From positions 1 through 64,000 of IMG/VR virus record IMGVR_UViG_3300034093_001057: a stretch of 64,000 nt of DNA; one strand, 5' to 3'. Source of the DNA: a virus. Positions within the stretch are counted from its first letter, which is position 1; each line of letters opens with the position of its first letter. The notes beneath the pieces are model-generated. The model did not search any database. It saw nothing but the letters and a program-made list of their open reading frames with translations, and was not told where the DNA came from. The translations under genes were made by a program, and so were the position numbers. Below, one piece after another: positions 48,090 through 55,651 of the stretch.

Positions 48090-50161
48090 TCGTACTAAAG
48101 AATTTAACAATTAGAAATTTTCTTTCTGTTGGAAATGTTACCCAAGCAGTAAACTTTGATAACAAAGACTTAACACTTATTCTGGGCGAAAACTTAGACT
48201 TAGGGGGCGATGGTGCCAGAAATGGTGTTGGTAAAACAACAATGATTCAAGCAGTATCTTACGCAATGTTTGGTTCTCCAATTAATAACATCAGAAAAGA
48301 TAATTTAATTAACCGTACAAATGGAAAGGGTATGTTAGTTACTCTTGACTTTAATGTTAATGGTACTGAGTATAAAATAGAGCGCGGTAGAAAGCCCAAT
48401 CTTTTGAAATTTTACATAGGCGGAGAAGCAGTAAAAGACAGTGAAGACTCTGCACAGGGTGAAAATAAAGAAACTCAGGTACAAATAGAAAAAATTATAG
48501 GTATGAGCAATGATATGTTTAAACATATTATTGCTTTGAATACTTATACTGAACCGTTTTTGTCTATGAAAGCAGCAGATCAGCGTGACATTATTGAACA
48601 GTTAATGGGTATCACACTGCTATCCGAAAAAGCTGAAAAGCTAAAAATCTTGGCTAAAGAAACAAAAGATCAAGTACAGTTAGAAGAATTTAAAGTAAAA
48701 GCTATTGAAGAAGCCAATAAGCGTGTACAAGAACAAATAGACAGTTTGATACGCAGACAAAAACTTTGGACAGCTAAGCATGATGAAGATGTAACTAATT
48801 TGGCTGTTACATATGATGATCTTAGTAAAATCAATATTGAGCAAGAATTACTAACCCATAAAGAATTGGCTTTGTATTTTGAGCGTAAGAAAAAACAAGA
48901 TGCTTATGAAGCATTACTTGCTAGACAAACTGCTTGGAAAGAAAAGAACGAAAGTGAAATTGCTGTTCTTTTAAAATCCTACGACCAACTAAGTCATATT
49001 GATATTAGTGCTGAACTACAAGCACACAAAGATTTAACTAGCCATCAAAAGAAAAAAGCAGAACTAGCTCTTTTAAACAAAACAATTGTTTCATTACAAA
49101 CTACACTAGCCAAAGAAGAAAAGCTAGTAGACAAACTATTAAAAGAAGTTGAAACTCTTAAAGATCATAAATGCTATGCTTGTGGACAAGATTTACATGA
49201 TACAAAGCATGATGAAGTTTTAGGTCAGAAAGAAGCTTTGTTAGCATCAGCACAAGGAGATGTTGCCCAAACCCAAAATGAATTAGAAAAAAATAAAAAT
49301 TCTATTTTTGAATTGGGTTTGGAACCTAACACTTATTACGATACTGAAGCAGAAGCGTTTAAGCATAACTCTGAACTAGAAAGTATCTTAAACATGATTC
49401 AAGCTAAGCAAAATGAAACTGATCCATATCAAGAACAAGTTAGTGAACATGTTGTTGAAACTTTAGGTACTATGCCCAAAACTCATTACGATACTGAACA
49501 AGAAGCTATTGAGCATAAAAGTAAAGTTAGCAATTTGCTAGAACAATTAGAAAAGAAAGCTAACGAAATTGACCCTTATATTGATCAAATTGCAGACATG
49601 AAAAAAGATGCACTACAAGAAATCAAATTTGATACGATCAATGAACTTAGTAAAAAAGCTGATCATTTGAAGTTCTTGGTTGAATTGTTAACCAGTAAAG
49701 ACTCATTTGTTCGTAAAAAGATTATTGATCAGAACTTGTCGTATCTTAACAGCAGATTGACACATTATCTTGACAAGATTGGATTGCCTCATCAAGTTGT
49801 GTTCAAAAATGACTTGAGTGTAGAGATTACTGAACTTGGTAGAGAGTTAGATTTTCATAATCTTAGCCGCGGAGAAATGAACAGACTGATATTAGCATTG
49901 TCTTGGGCGTTCCGCGATGTATGGGAAAACTTGTACTCTCCAATCAATGTATTGTTTATTGACGAATTGTTAGACAACGGTACTGATAGTGTTGGTGTTG
50001 AAAACTCATTGTCAGTATTAAAAGATATGAACAGAACTAGAAATAAATCTATTTGGTTGATTAGTCATAAAGATGATCTAGTCAATCGTGTAACTAGCGT
50101 ACTGCGAGTAGTTAAAGAAAACGGATTTACAACCTTTGCTACTAGCAGTGAAGATGTATGA
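48086..50161 (+). CDS. 46: Recombination nuclease ATPase subunit gp46 (SbcC/Rad50-like)
   Basis: The 691-residue protein has a Walker A, GARNGVGKTTMI, near residue 50. Two long coiled-coil arms flank a zinc hook CYAC at about residue 363. The ABC signature is LSRGEMNRLILAL, the Walker B is VLFIDELLD, and a switch histidine lies in IWLISHKDD. The complete Rad50 layout supports an active SMC-type ATPase that partners gp47 on DNA ends. The start overlaps gp47 by ATGA, giving equal synthesis of the pair. Confidence 0.95.
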   Translation: MIVLKNLTIRNFLSVGNVTQAVNFDNKDLTLILGENLDLGGDGARNGVGKTTMIQAVSYAMFGSPINNIRKDNLINRTNGKGMLVTLDFNVNGTEYKIERGRKPNLLKFYIGGEAVKDSEDSAQGENKETQVQIEKIIGMSNDMFKHIIALNTYTEPFLSMKAADQRDIIEQLMGITLLSEKAEKLKILAKETKDQVQLEEFKVKAIEEANKRVQEQIDSLIRRQKLWTAKHDEDVTNLAVTYDDLSKINIEQELLTHKELALYFERKKKQDAYEALLARQTAWKEKNESEIAVLLKSYDQLSHIDISAELQAHKDLTSHQKKKAELALLNKTIVSLQTTLAKEEKLVDKLLKEVETLKDHKCYACGQDLHDTKHDEVLGQKEALLASAQGDVAQTQNELEKNKNSIFELGLEPNTYYDTEAEAFKHNSELESILNMIQAKQNETDPYQEQVSEHVVETLGTMPKTHYDTEQEAIEHKSKVSNLLEQLEKKANEIDPYIDQIADMKKDALQEIKFDTINELSKKADHLKFLVELLTSKDSFVRKKIIDQNLSYLNSRLTHYLDKIGLPHQVVFKNDLSVEITELGRELDFHNLSRGEMNRLILALSWAFRDVWENLYSPINVLFIDELLDNGTDSVGVENSLSVLKDMNRTRNKSIWLISHKDDLVNRVTSVLRVVKENGFTTFATSSEDV

Positions 50162-50199
50162 AAATAAATTGGACAGTTTGAAACACGATAATTAATGAT

Positions 50200-50733
50200 A
50201 TGACATCACCACAAAAAGCAAAAGGTAATTCTTGGGAAAGAACAGTCGCTATATATCTTAGCGACTTATATCAATCCAGCTTTCATAGAATCCCTAATTC
50301 AGGAGCTTATGTTGGTGGAAAGAATTCTGTAAGAAAAGAATCTCTTGACACGAACCAAGTAAAGTCTTTTAAAGGTGATATAGCTGCTCCAGATTCATGG
50401 GTTAACTTCAATTGTGAATGTAAATCTTATGGAGACTTCCCGTTTCATCAAGTTCTAGCAGGTAGCTGTAAACAACTTGATGGATGGTTAGAACAGTTAA
50501 TGGCAGTAGCAGATAAAGACGATCTAAACATTTTGTTTGTTAAGATCAATCGCAAAGGTAAGTTTATCGCTGTTCAAACTAAGTACACATGGGTTACTGA
50601 CCAGTTTATGTACTATACATCTAAAAATCAGGGTGATTGGATTCTCGTTGACTTTGATCATTTTTTTAATCATAATAAAGACCTTCTTAAAGTATATTCA
50701 AACTCTAATTCTCAACCCGACACCAAGTCATAA
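50200..50733 (+). CDS. PD-(D/E)XK nuclease, Holliday-junction-resolvase-like
   Basis: The 177-residue protein begins SPQKAKGNSWERTVAIYLSD, then RIPNSGAYVGG, then KGDIAAP and CECKSYGD. These give the spaced Asp and ExK residues of the PD-(D/E)XK fold, as in archaeal Hjc and related resolvases. It would cut branched or repaired DNA together with the gp46/47 pathway, whose genes lie just upstream on the same strand. No wing or zinc site is visible. The C-terminal ~20 residues are polar and probably disordered. The exact substrate is unproven. Confidence 0.68.
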   Translation: MTSPQKAKGNSWERTVAIYLSDLYQSSFHRIPNSGAYVGGKNSVRKESLDTNQVKSFKGDIAAPDSWVNFNCECKSYGDFPFHQVLAGSCKQLDGWLEQLMAVADKDDLNILFVKINRKGKFIAVQTKYTWVTDQFMYYTSKNQGDWILVDFDHFFNHNKDLLKVYSNSNSQPDTKS

Positions 50734-50744
50734 TTATTAACAAT

Positions 50745-51225
50745 TCGTTTAGTCGGGATAGCCCGACTCTCCTTGAGACTGCTAGCATAGTGCTATTGCC
50801 GTTGGATTCTGGAGTAAGCGTACAATCTAGTAGTAATTGATTGTACGGAACACCGACAGGGCTCTCGTTATGTGTGCGAACCCTGAATGAGTCTATATTT
50901 TATTCTATCTTGCGGATATAGAACATGCGTTGCTGAAGCGATAGTGATTTGTTCACTATTAGTCTTCAACTACAGTCCCAGCAAACCTTACAGAGCAACC
51001 GGTGGCGTTAGGTAGCTAAACGGCTAACTCTAACGGGGAACAGATGGCAAAGGCGAGAGGCCGCAAGGAATCTTAACCAGTGGTAGTGCTGTTTAGCACT
51101 ACCATGGCTTCAAGACTGCAATGATTTAAACCCCAGATATAATTTAATCAATATGATACCGAAATGAGTATGAGCAAAGCGAATACGAATGAGTGTATCA
51201 GTTGTCCGTAAGGACAACTTTTAAT
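50745..51225 (+). ncRNA. Putative large structured non-coding RNA
   Basis: This is the only gene-free stretch above 300 bases in the window. No frame has a plausible start and ribosome site. GC is about 46% over 50761-51120, well above the flanking genes. Many helices can be drawn: 50752-50757 with 50762-50767; a 9-bp stem at 50819-50827 with 50839-50847; CAGGG with CCCTG near 50857; ATAGTGA with TCACTAT near 50941; CGTTAG with CTAACG near 51006; and the 10-bp stem TGGTAGTGCT with AGCACTACCA near 51081. It ends in a GNRA-looped terminator that fits the plus strand only. No match to tRNA, tmRNA, RNase P or group I intron cores was clear. Confidence 0.65.
51201..51222 (+). terminator. Intrinsic terminator with GTAA loop
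   Basis: GTTGTCC (51201-51207), GTAA and GGACAAC (51212-51218) form a 7-bp stem followed by TTTT. The T run exists only on the plus strand, so it ends plus-strand RNA from the structured region. An AT-rich inverted repeat (51218-51225 with 51230-51237) overlaps it and may help stop leftward RNA. Confidence 0.75.
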
Positions 51226-51230
51226 ATAGA

Positions 51231-51458
51231 TTAAAAGAATGGAAGTTTAGATTTCTTTGTTGTTTCTAAGTTGGATTCAATTAGTTCACTTACTAATTTT
51301 CTTTCCGGTGCAGATAAATTAAGGGCGTCTGTATATGACAGTCCGCCCCTAGAATACCATGAAAAAGAAAGTGCTTGTCTTTTTATCTCAATACATTCTT
51401 TTTCTAGCTGGTCAATCAGGCTCTTTATATCCTCAGGGGCTAAACTAAGGAGCCTCAT
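51231..51458 (-). CDS. 51: gp51-like tail chaperone extension, in the -1 frame of gp26
   Basis: The 75-residue protein reads EDIKSLIDQLEKECIEIKRQ, then FSWYSRGGLSYTDAL and LSAPERKLVSELIE, ending TKKSKLPFF. The WYxRGG motif is typical of the second part of tail assembly chaperone pairs. In T4, gene 51 follows gene 26 directly. The ATG at 51458 overlaps the gp26 stop (ATGA), and the frame is -1 relative to gp26. It may be expressed as a fusion by frameshifting at the upstream slippery site, giving a 352-residue product, or alone by reinitiation. Confidence 0.65.
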   Translation of the reverse strand: MRLLSLAPEDIKSLIDQLEKECIEIKRQALSFSWYSRGGLSYTDALNLSAPERKLVSELIESNLETTKKSKLPFF

Positions 51459-52288
51459 CCGAAAAAATCGGATACATTCAACGTAAATGGTTGTTGATAT
51501 TGGTGATTACATTCACCGCATTGTAATGCCAAAGGTTTTAAGTTAGTTTTTTCTTTTAAGTTAGCGTTATGCTCTTTGATTGCATTAAAAGTATCTCTAG
51601 AACAGTTTCTTAAAAAGTCTTCAATAAACTCTTTATTATCTACTCTATGCCCATCAGGAGTTTCAACATATTCTATAGTTTTAGCTATAAGTTTAATTGA
51701 TAACTCTGTAATAGTTTTTAACCCTTCTTGAGATTTTTGTTCTTTTATTGAAGCATCTTTTTCTTGTTCAACGGACAATAGCAACCTTTGTAAATCAAAT
51801 TGTGCTAAATTAGCTTGATTGATGTCATTATAATCCAAAGGATTAAACTTTAACTTTAGTTCAAGAACTTCTAATTTTTCTTCATAGTCAGGTGACGTTA
51901 GCCCACTTAGTACAAAATTTAGATCAATTGCATAAGTTGCTTTATTCTGGCAAGCAGGGCACTGTGAATCTAGTTCTAAACTATTTCCAGTAGAAGCTAC
52001 TTTGATTCCAATCAATATAGTGTCTAAATCAATATTGTTTATTTTCCATGGATCTTTGATATCAGGTATACAACTTTTTATAAGATCAACTATTACATTA
52101 CCGTTAAACAATGCATCGGGTGTTTTTGTAGTAATTTCATCAATCGCTGTCATAGGATAAACAGGTATTTCTTCTGTTTCTGGATAATTTAAAACATCAG
52201 GAGTATAATATTTACCCTTGGATGGTAGCTTGATATAGATAGCTGGTCTTCTAAAGTATTGCTTTAGTGGGTTATTAGATGTACTCAT
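51455..52288 (-). CDS. 26: Baseplate hub/tail chaperone gp26-like protein
   Basis: The 277-residue protein belongs to the T4 baseplate protein family that includes gp26. It shows YFRRPAIYIKLPSKGKYY, then YPMTAIDEITTKTPDAL and LIKSCIPDI. Two zinc-ribbon-like pairs are present: CPAC at residues 110-113 and CGEC at 257-260. Further conserved segments are FKFNPLDY-like KLKFNPLDYNDI and the end FTLNVSDFFG. It is divergently placed to the tape-measure gene, as expected of the chaperone that coats the tape measure. It ends in a slippery site feeding the gp51-like frame. Confidence 0.8.
   Translation of the reverse strand: MSTSNNPLKQYFRRPAIYIKLPSKGKYYTPDVLNYPETEEIPVYPMTAIDEITTKTPDALFNGNVIVDLIKSCIPDIKDPWKINNIDLDTILIGIKVASTGNSLELDSQCPACQNKATYAIDLNFVLSGLTSPDYEEKLEVLELKLKFNPLDYNDINQANLAQFDLQRLLLSVEQEKDASIKEQKSQEGLKTITELSIKLIAKTIEYVETPDGHRVDNKEFIEDFLRNCSRDTFNAIKEHNANLKEKTNLKPLALQCGECNHQYQQPFTLNVSDFFG
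51461..51467 (-). promoter_or_regulatory. Programmed -1 ribosomal frameshift heptamer T TTT TTC
   Basis: On the minus strand the last codons of gp26 are GAT TTT TTC GGA TGA. T TTT TTC fits X XXY YYZ in the correct phase. A one-base slip gives CGG ATG and continues into the gp51-like frame. The site lies in the loop of a small hairpin ATCCGA/TCGGAT. The arrangement parallels lambda G/GT, next to a tape-measure gene. Confidence 0.65.
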
Positions 52289-52323
52289 TTGATATCCTCA
52301 TATTTTGGAGTTATTCATTAACA

Positions 52324-52330
52324 CTAAATA
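52324..52330 (+). promoter_or_regulatory. Late promoter for the tape-measure gene, CTAAATA
   Basis: CTAAATA sits at the centre of a dyad AACACTA-AA-TAGTGTT (52320-52335) and 43 bases before the tape-measure ATG. It matches the late consensus seen at other sites here. Confidence 0.6.
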
Positions 52331-52339
52331 GTGTTAGTA

Positions 52340-52347
52340 TATTTATG
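52340..52347 (-). promoter_or_regulatory. Late promoter for gp26, CATAAATA
   Basis: CATAAATA on the minus strand lies 51 bases before the gp26 ATG. It faces the rightward promoter at 52324, so the two divergent genes have crossed transcription starts, as at 46.0 kb. Confidence 0.55.
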
Positions 52348-52373
52348 TACCAAAAATAACCGGAATAAAAAAA

Positions 52374-55300
52374 ATGGCTTTAAATTTAGATGAATTACAA
52401 GATCAAATTAATGAATTTACTCAACAATTAGCCGATGCTAATATAAAAAGAGTTCAAGAGATCCGTACAACTGGCCAAGTATCCACCCAGCTTGATGACC
52501 AAATTAAAGATTTAACTGTTAAATTAAAAAATCTTACTGATACTCAAAAAAAGCTGGATGAGCTAACAAAAACTCTTACTACTAGCTTCATGAGTCTTGG
52601 ATCCACGTTATTAAACGTGTCAAACGATATAACTAAATTTTCTCCTGTAGTTAAGGGTGTAGTAAGTGGCGCCGGCACATTAGCGTCAGGTTTAGCCAGT
52701 GCGTCAAATGCGTCGCCTATATTTGTTAAGTCCATTGAATTTGCTACCAAAGCAGCAGAAATATTTGCAGATAGCTTAGTAAAGTACACTGGAACTATCA
52801 TAAAAACATTTGATTCTGTTGCTACTATAGGGGGAGCAGCAGGATTAACAGCCACTGAGCTAGAGCGTTTAGGAAGAGAATCAAGATTTTCAGGTGATGA
52901 TTTACAAGTTTTTGGTGATATAGTAAAAAAGCAAGGTAGCACCTTAGTAGCACTTGGTGGAGGAGTTGCGGGAGGTGTAGAAGCTTTTGCTAGTTTTGTT
53001 CATGTAGGAGAAGATCAACTTAAAAAGTATAGAATGTTGGGTATATCTCAAACACAACTAGCTGAATATCAAGGTCATTATGCTAGTAGTTTGTTACGAA
53101 GTGGTATATCTTTGGATAGAAGTGAGAGCGGACAAAAAAAATTACAAGAAGCCTCACTTCAATATAGAGATGTTTTGTATGCTTTAAGTACTTTATCAGG
53201 AGATACGTTAGAGCAGCAACAAAAAGCTATGGAATTTCAACAACAACATGCTAACTTTCAAGCGTTAATGACAGATAGAGATATAGAACTAATAAGAATG
53301 GAGGAGGAGTTATCAGCAAAAAAATCTACATTAAGTCAGGAAGAAATAGCAACAAGAGAAGCTGACATCAATCGTATGAAACTTGTGAATCAAGTATTAA
53401 TGATAACAGCAACTAGTATTAGTCCTGAAAAAATGGGTGTCAAACAAGCTGCTGATGCGATGACATCCTTAGCAACACAAGGCATGGCTTTTACTGAAGG
53501 TATAGCTTCTATAGAAATGGGTTTTAATCAAGCTGGATTGTCATTTGTGGGAAATGTTCGTGAGTTATTTAACTTTGAGGGATCGTTAGAAGAAGCTGCG
53601 GTACTTGTTGCAAATTTCACAAAAGATTTACAAGTTTCATCCGATGCAATAGTAGACAATAGTAACGGTCTTGCAGCACTTTTAGGACCAGAATATTTAG
53701 AAGTATATGGAAGTTCAGTTGAAAGATTGGGAGCATCTGCTGTAACTAGAAGACAAACTGAAGAAGAAAGATTAGCTTTGATTACGGCAGCATTCGCAAA
53801 GATAACAGAATCAGCAGATGGCACAACAGATCCAGTAATGAATTTGCAATCAGAATTGGAAGAATTGGGTAGAAACTTTAGAGAAGTAGTATCTACTATT
53901 AGTGCAAATGTACTTCCAAGTCTGACTAACTTTGCATCAAAAACACTTGAAACAGGTAATGCTCTTTATGAGATAATAACAGGTGTATCTAAAGAAGAAC
54001 GCAATAATGAAGTATCAGGTGCGGGTATTTCTGGATTAGGAGCAGCAGTAATTGGAGCCTTAGGTGTAATCTTAGCACCAAAAATAGTAACTAGTCTTGC
54101 GAGACGAGTGTTAGGGGGAACACCCGCCGGTACTGCTGCCGCCGGTACTGCTGCTGCTGCCGGTACTGCTGCTGCTGCCGGTACTTCAACCAGTTCTACA
54201 ATTCGTCAACAAGTAATGAGATCGGGACAAATAAGACCTACATGGCAAACTGTGTCTAATTCAAATTATACTCCGCCATCAACACCAAGTCCGACACAGG
54301 CAGGATCCTCAAGATTCAGTCAATTCCTTCAAAAGGTAAGCACTAAATTAGGACCTAGAGTAGCTGGAAAATTGGCTTTGTCAGCAGGTTTACTAGTTGT
54401 GCCGGGCCCTGGTTGGATTATGGCGTTAATTAACTTAGGTCTTAATGCATCTACAGCCTGGGCTGTATACCAAATTTGGAAAGAATTTAGCGGAAGTAGT
54501 GATACTGAAACTCAAGAAGAAGAAGCAGTTACCGGAAACATATCTTCTGCTTTTGGTACCGCGACACAGGATTTAGCTCAATCATTATCTCAATTAACCG
54601 GTGATGATACAACTGTAGGTAAAATACCTACACTAACAAACTCGTTTGATGATTTAGTATCTACTACTGATTTACTAATAGAAGCATTTGGATCATTAAG
54701 TATAGCAGTTAGATCACCTGACTCTGAAAATACAAATTCTCAAACTACACCTGCTCCGCAAGTTAGTACAGCAACAGATACAGGAATAACTTCTACTACA
54801 CCTGCTCCGCAAGTTAGTACAACAACAGATACAGGAATAACTTCTTCTACATCTGCTCCTCAGGTTAGTATAGCAAGAAATACAGGAACTAATGTATCTG
54901 ACCAACAAGCAAAAGATTTTATAATAAACAATGAAGGTATAAGATATGAACCATATCAAGATACTTTAGGTAATTGGACTGTTGGAGTGGGGCATTTAAT
55001 CGGTAGTAATTTGCCGCCTGAAATGAACAGAAGATTTAGTCATGATGAAGTAATGGATATGTTTGATCAAGATTACATGCATCATAAAACGGCGGCACAG
55101 AGCATACCTAGATTTAATCAGTTAGATGGATTAGGGCAAACAGCATTAACAGACTTAACATTTAATATGGGTCCAAATTGGCTAAGTGGGTGGCCTAACT
55201 TATCTAACCAACTTAATGAAGGAGATATAGGTTCTGCTGCTGATAATTTACGAAATAGTAGATGGTATGATCAGGTAGGCGGAAGAGGGCCAAGAGTTAC

Positions 55301-55616
55301 AAACATGTTAGACTCAGCAACGATATCAGCAGCTACCGGCGGTATAGCATCAGGCCCTGAAACCGGATACTTAGGAAAGTTACATGGAACTGAGTTAATA
55401 CAACCTATTAATTCGGACTCAATACTTTCTAGATTAGCTACTACTCCGGACAATCAACCAACTGAAATTAACAATGACTCACAATCAAGATTAGCCGACT
55501 TGTACAGATCAAACATGTTATTAGTAGAAACATTAAATTCTAAATTAGACAACATGATTTCTAAATTGGGTGAAAGTAATTATATTCAAGAAAGAATATT
55601 AAGTAATACTGTATAA
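52374..55616 (+). CDS. Tape-measure protein with T4-lysozyme domain
   Basis: The 1,080-residue protein has an N-terminal coiled coil (about residues 1-65). Hydrophobic stretches follow at about 550-565 (GLGAAVIGALGVILAPK) and 665-700 (LALSAGLLVVPGPGWIMALI), typical of tape measures. Ala-Gly and 17-residue repeats form linkers. From about residue 845 there is a T4-lysozyme (GH24) domain with Glu854, Asp863 and Thr869 spaced exactly as Glu11, Asp20 and Thr26 of T4 lysozyme, in NNEGIRYEPYQDTLGNWTVG. A motif SRWYDQVGGRGPRV follows. It would set tail length, then cut peptidoglycan during DNA entry. gp26/gp51 are encoded divergently beside it. Confidence 0.82.
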   Translation: MALNLDELQDQINEFTQQLADANIKRVQEIRTTGQVSTQLDDQIKDLTVKLKNLTDTQKKLDELTKTLTTSFMSLGSTLLNVSNDITKFSPVVKGVVSGAGTLASGLASASNASPIFVKSIEFATKAAEIFADSLVKYTGTIIKTFDSVATIGGAAGLTATELERLGRESRFSGDDLQVFGDIVKKQGSTLVALGGGVAGGVEAFASFVHVGEDQLKKYRMLGISQTQLAEYQGHYASSLLRSGISLDRSESGQKKLQEASLQYRDVLYALSTLSGDTLEQQQKAMEFQQQHANFQALMTDRDIELIRMEEELSAKKSTLSQEEIATREADINRMKLVNQVLMITATSISPEKMGVKQAADAMTSLATQGMAFTEGIASIEMGFNQAGLSFVGNVRELFNFEGSLEEAAVLVANFTKDLQVSSDAIVDNSNGLAALLGPEYLEVYGSSVERLGASAVTRRQTEEERLALITAAFAKITESADGTTDPVMNLQSELEELGRNFREVVSTISANVLPSLTNFASKTLETGNALYEIITGVSKEERNNEVSGAGISGLGAAVIGALGVILAPKIVTSLARRVLGGTPAGTAAAGTAAAAGTAAAAGTSTSSTIRQQVMRSGQIRPTWQTVSNSNYTPPSTPSPTQAGSSRFSQFLQKVSTKLGPRVAGKLALSAGLLVVPGPGWIMALINLGLNASTAWAVYQIWKEFSGSSDTETQEEEAVTGNISSAFGTATQDLAQSLSQLTGDDTTVGKIPTLTNSFDDLVSTTDLLIEAFGSLSIAVRSPDSENTNSQTTPAPQVSTATDTGITSTTPAPQVSTTTDTGITSSTSAPQVSIARNTGTNVSDQQAKDFIINNEGIRYEPYQDTLGNWTVGVGHLIGSNLPPEMNRRFSHDEVMDMFDQDYMHHKTAAQSIPRFNQLDGLGQTALTDLTFNMGPNWLSGWPNLSNQLNEGDIGSAADNLRNSRWYDQVGGRGPRVTNMLDSATISAATGGIASGPETGYLGKLHGTELIQPINSDSILSRLATTPDNQPTEINNDSQSRLADLYRSNMLLVETLNSKLDNMISKLGESNYIQERILSNTV
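54129..54185 (+). repeat. GC-rich GGTACTGCTGCTG repeat encoding Gly-Thr-Ala linker
   Basis: GGTACT recurs at 54129, 54144, 54162 and 54180, spaced by multiples of 3. It encodes an Ala-rich GTAAA linker after the first hydrophobic segment of the tape measure. Confidence 0.75.
54744..54896 (+). repeat. 51-bp tandem repeat encoding a 17-residue linker
   Basis: Three units start at 54744, 54795 and 54846. Each encodes a Thr-Pro-Ala-Pro-Gln-Val-Ser-type 17-residue unit just before the lysozyme domain. The third unit is diverged. Confidence 0.8.
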
Positions 55617-55620
55617 TAAA

Positions 55621-55627
55621 CTAAATA
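55621..55627 (+). promoter_or_regulatory. Late promoter for gp20, CTAAATA
   Basis: CTAAATA lies 24 bases before the portal ATG, just after the tape-measure stop, at the spacing seen for other late promoters in the window. Confidence 0.6.
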
Positions 55628-55651
55628 CACTATTAACTAAGTAGATTAATT

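Noticed and set aside
50745-51225. RNase P RNA, because of ACAGAGCAACCGG near 50990
   Set aside because: The other universally conserved blocks (GAGGAAAGTCC near the 5' end and GGTAAGAGC) could not be found in the right order. A covariance-model search would settle it.
50745-51225. Group I or group II intron remnant
   Set aside because: No P7-type core or domain V was seen, there is no split gene on either side, and the two flanking genes are complete on opposite strands.
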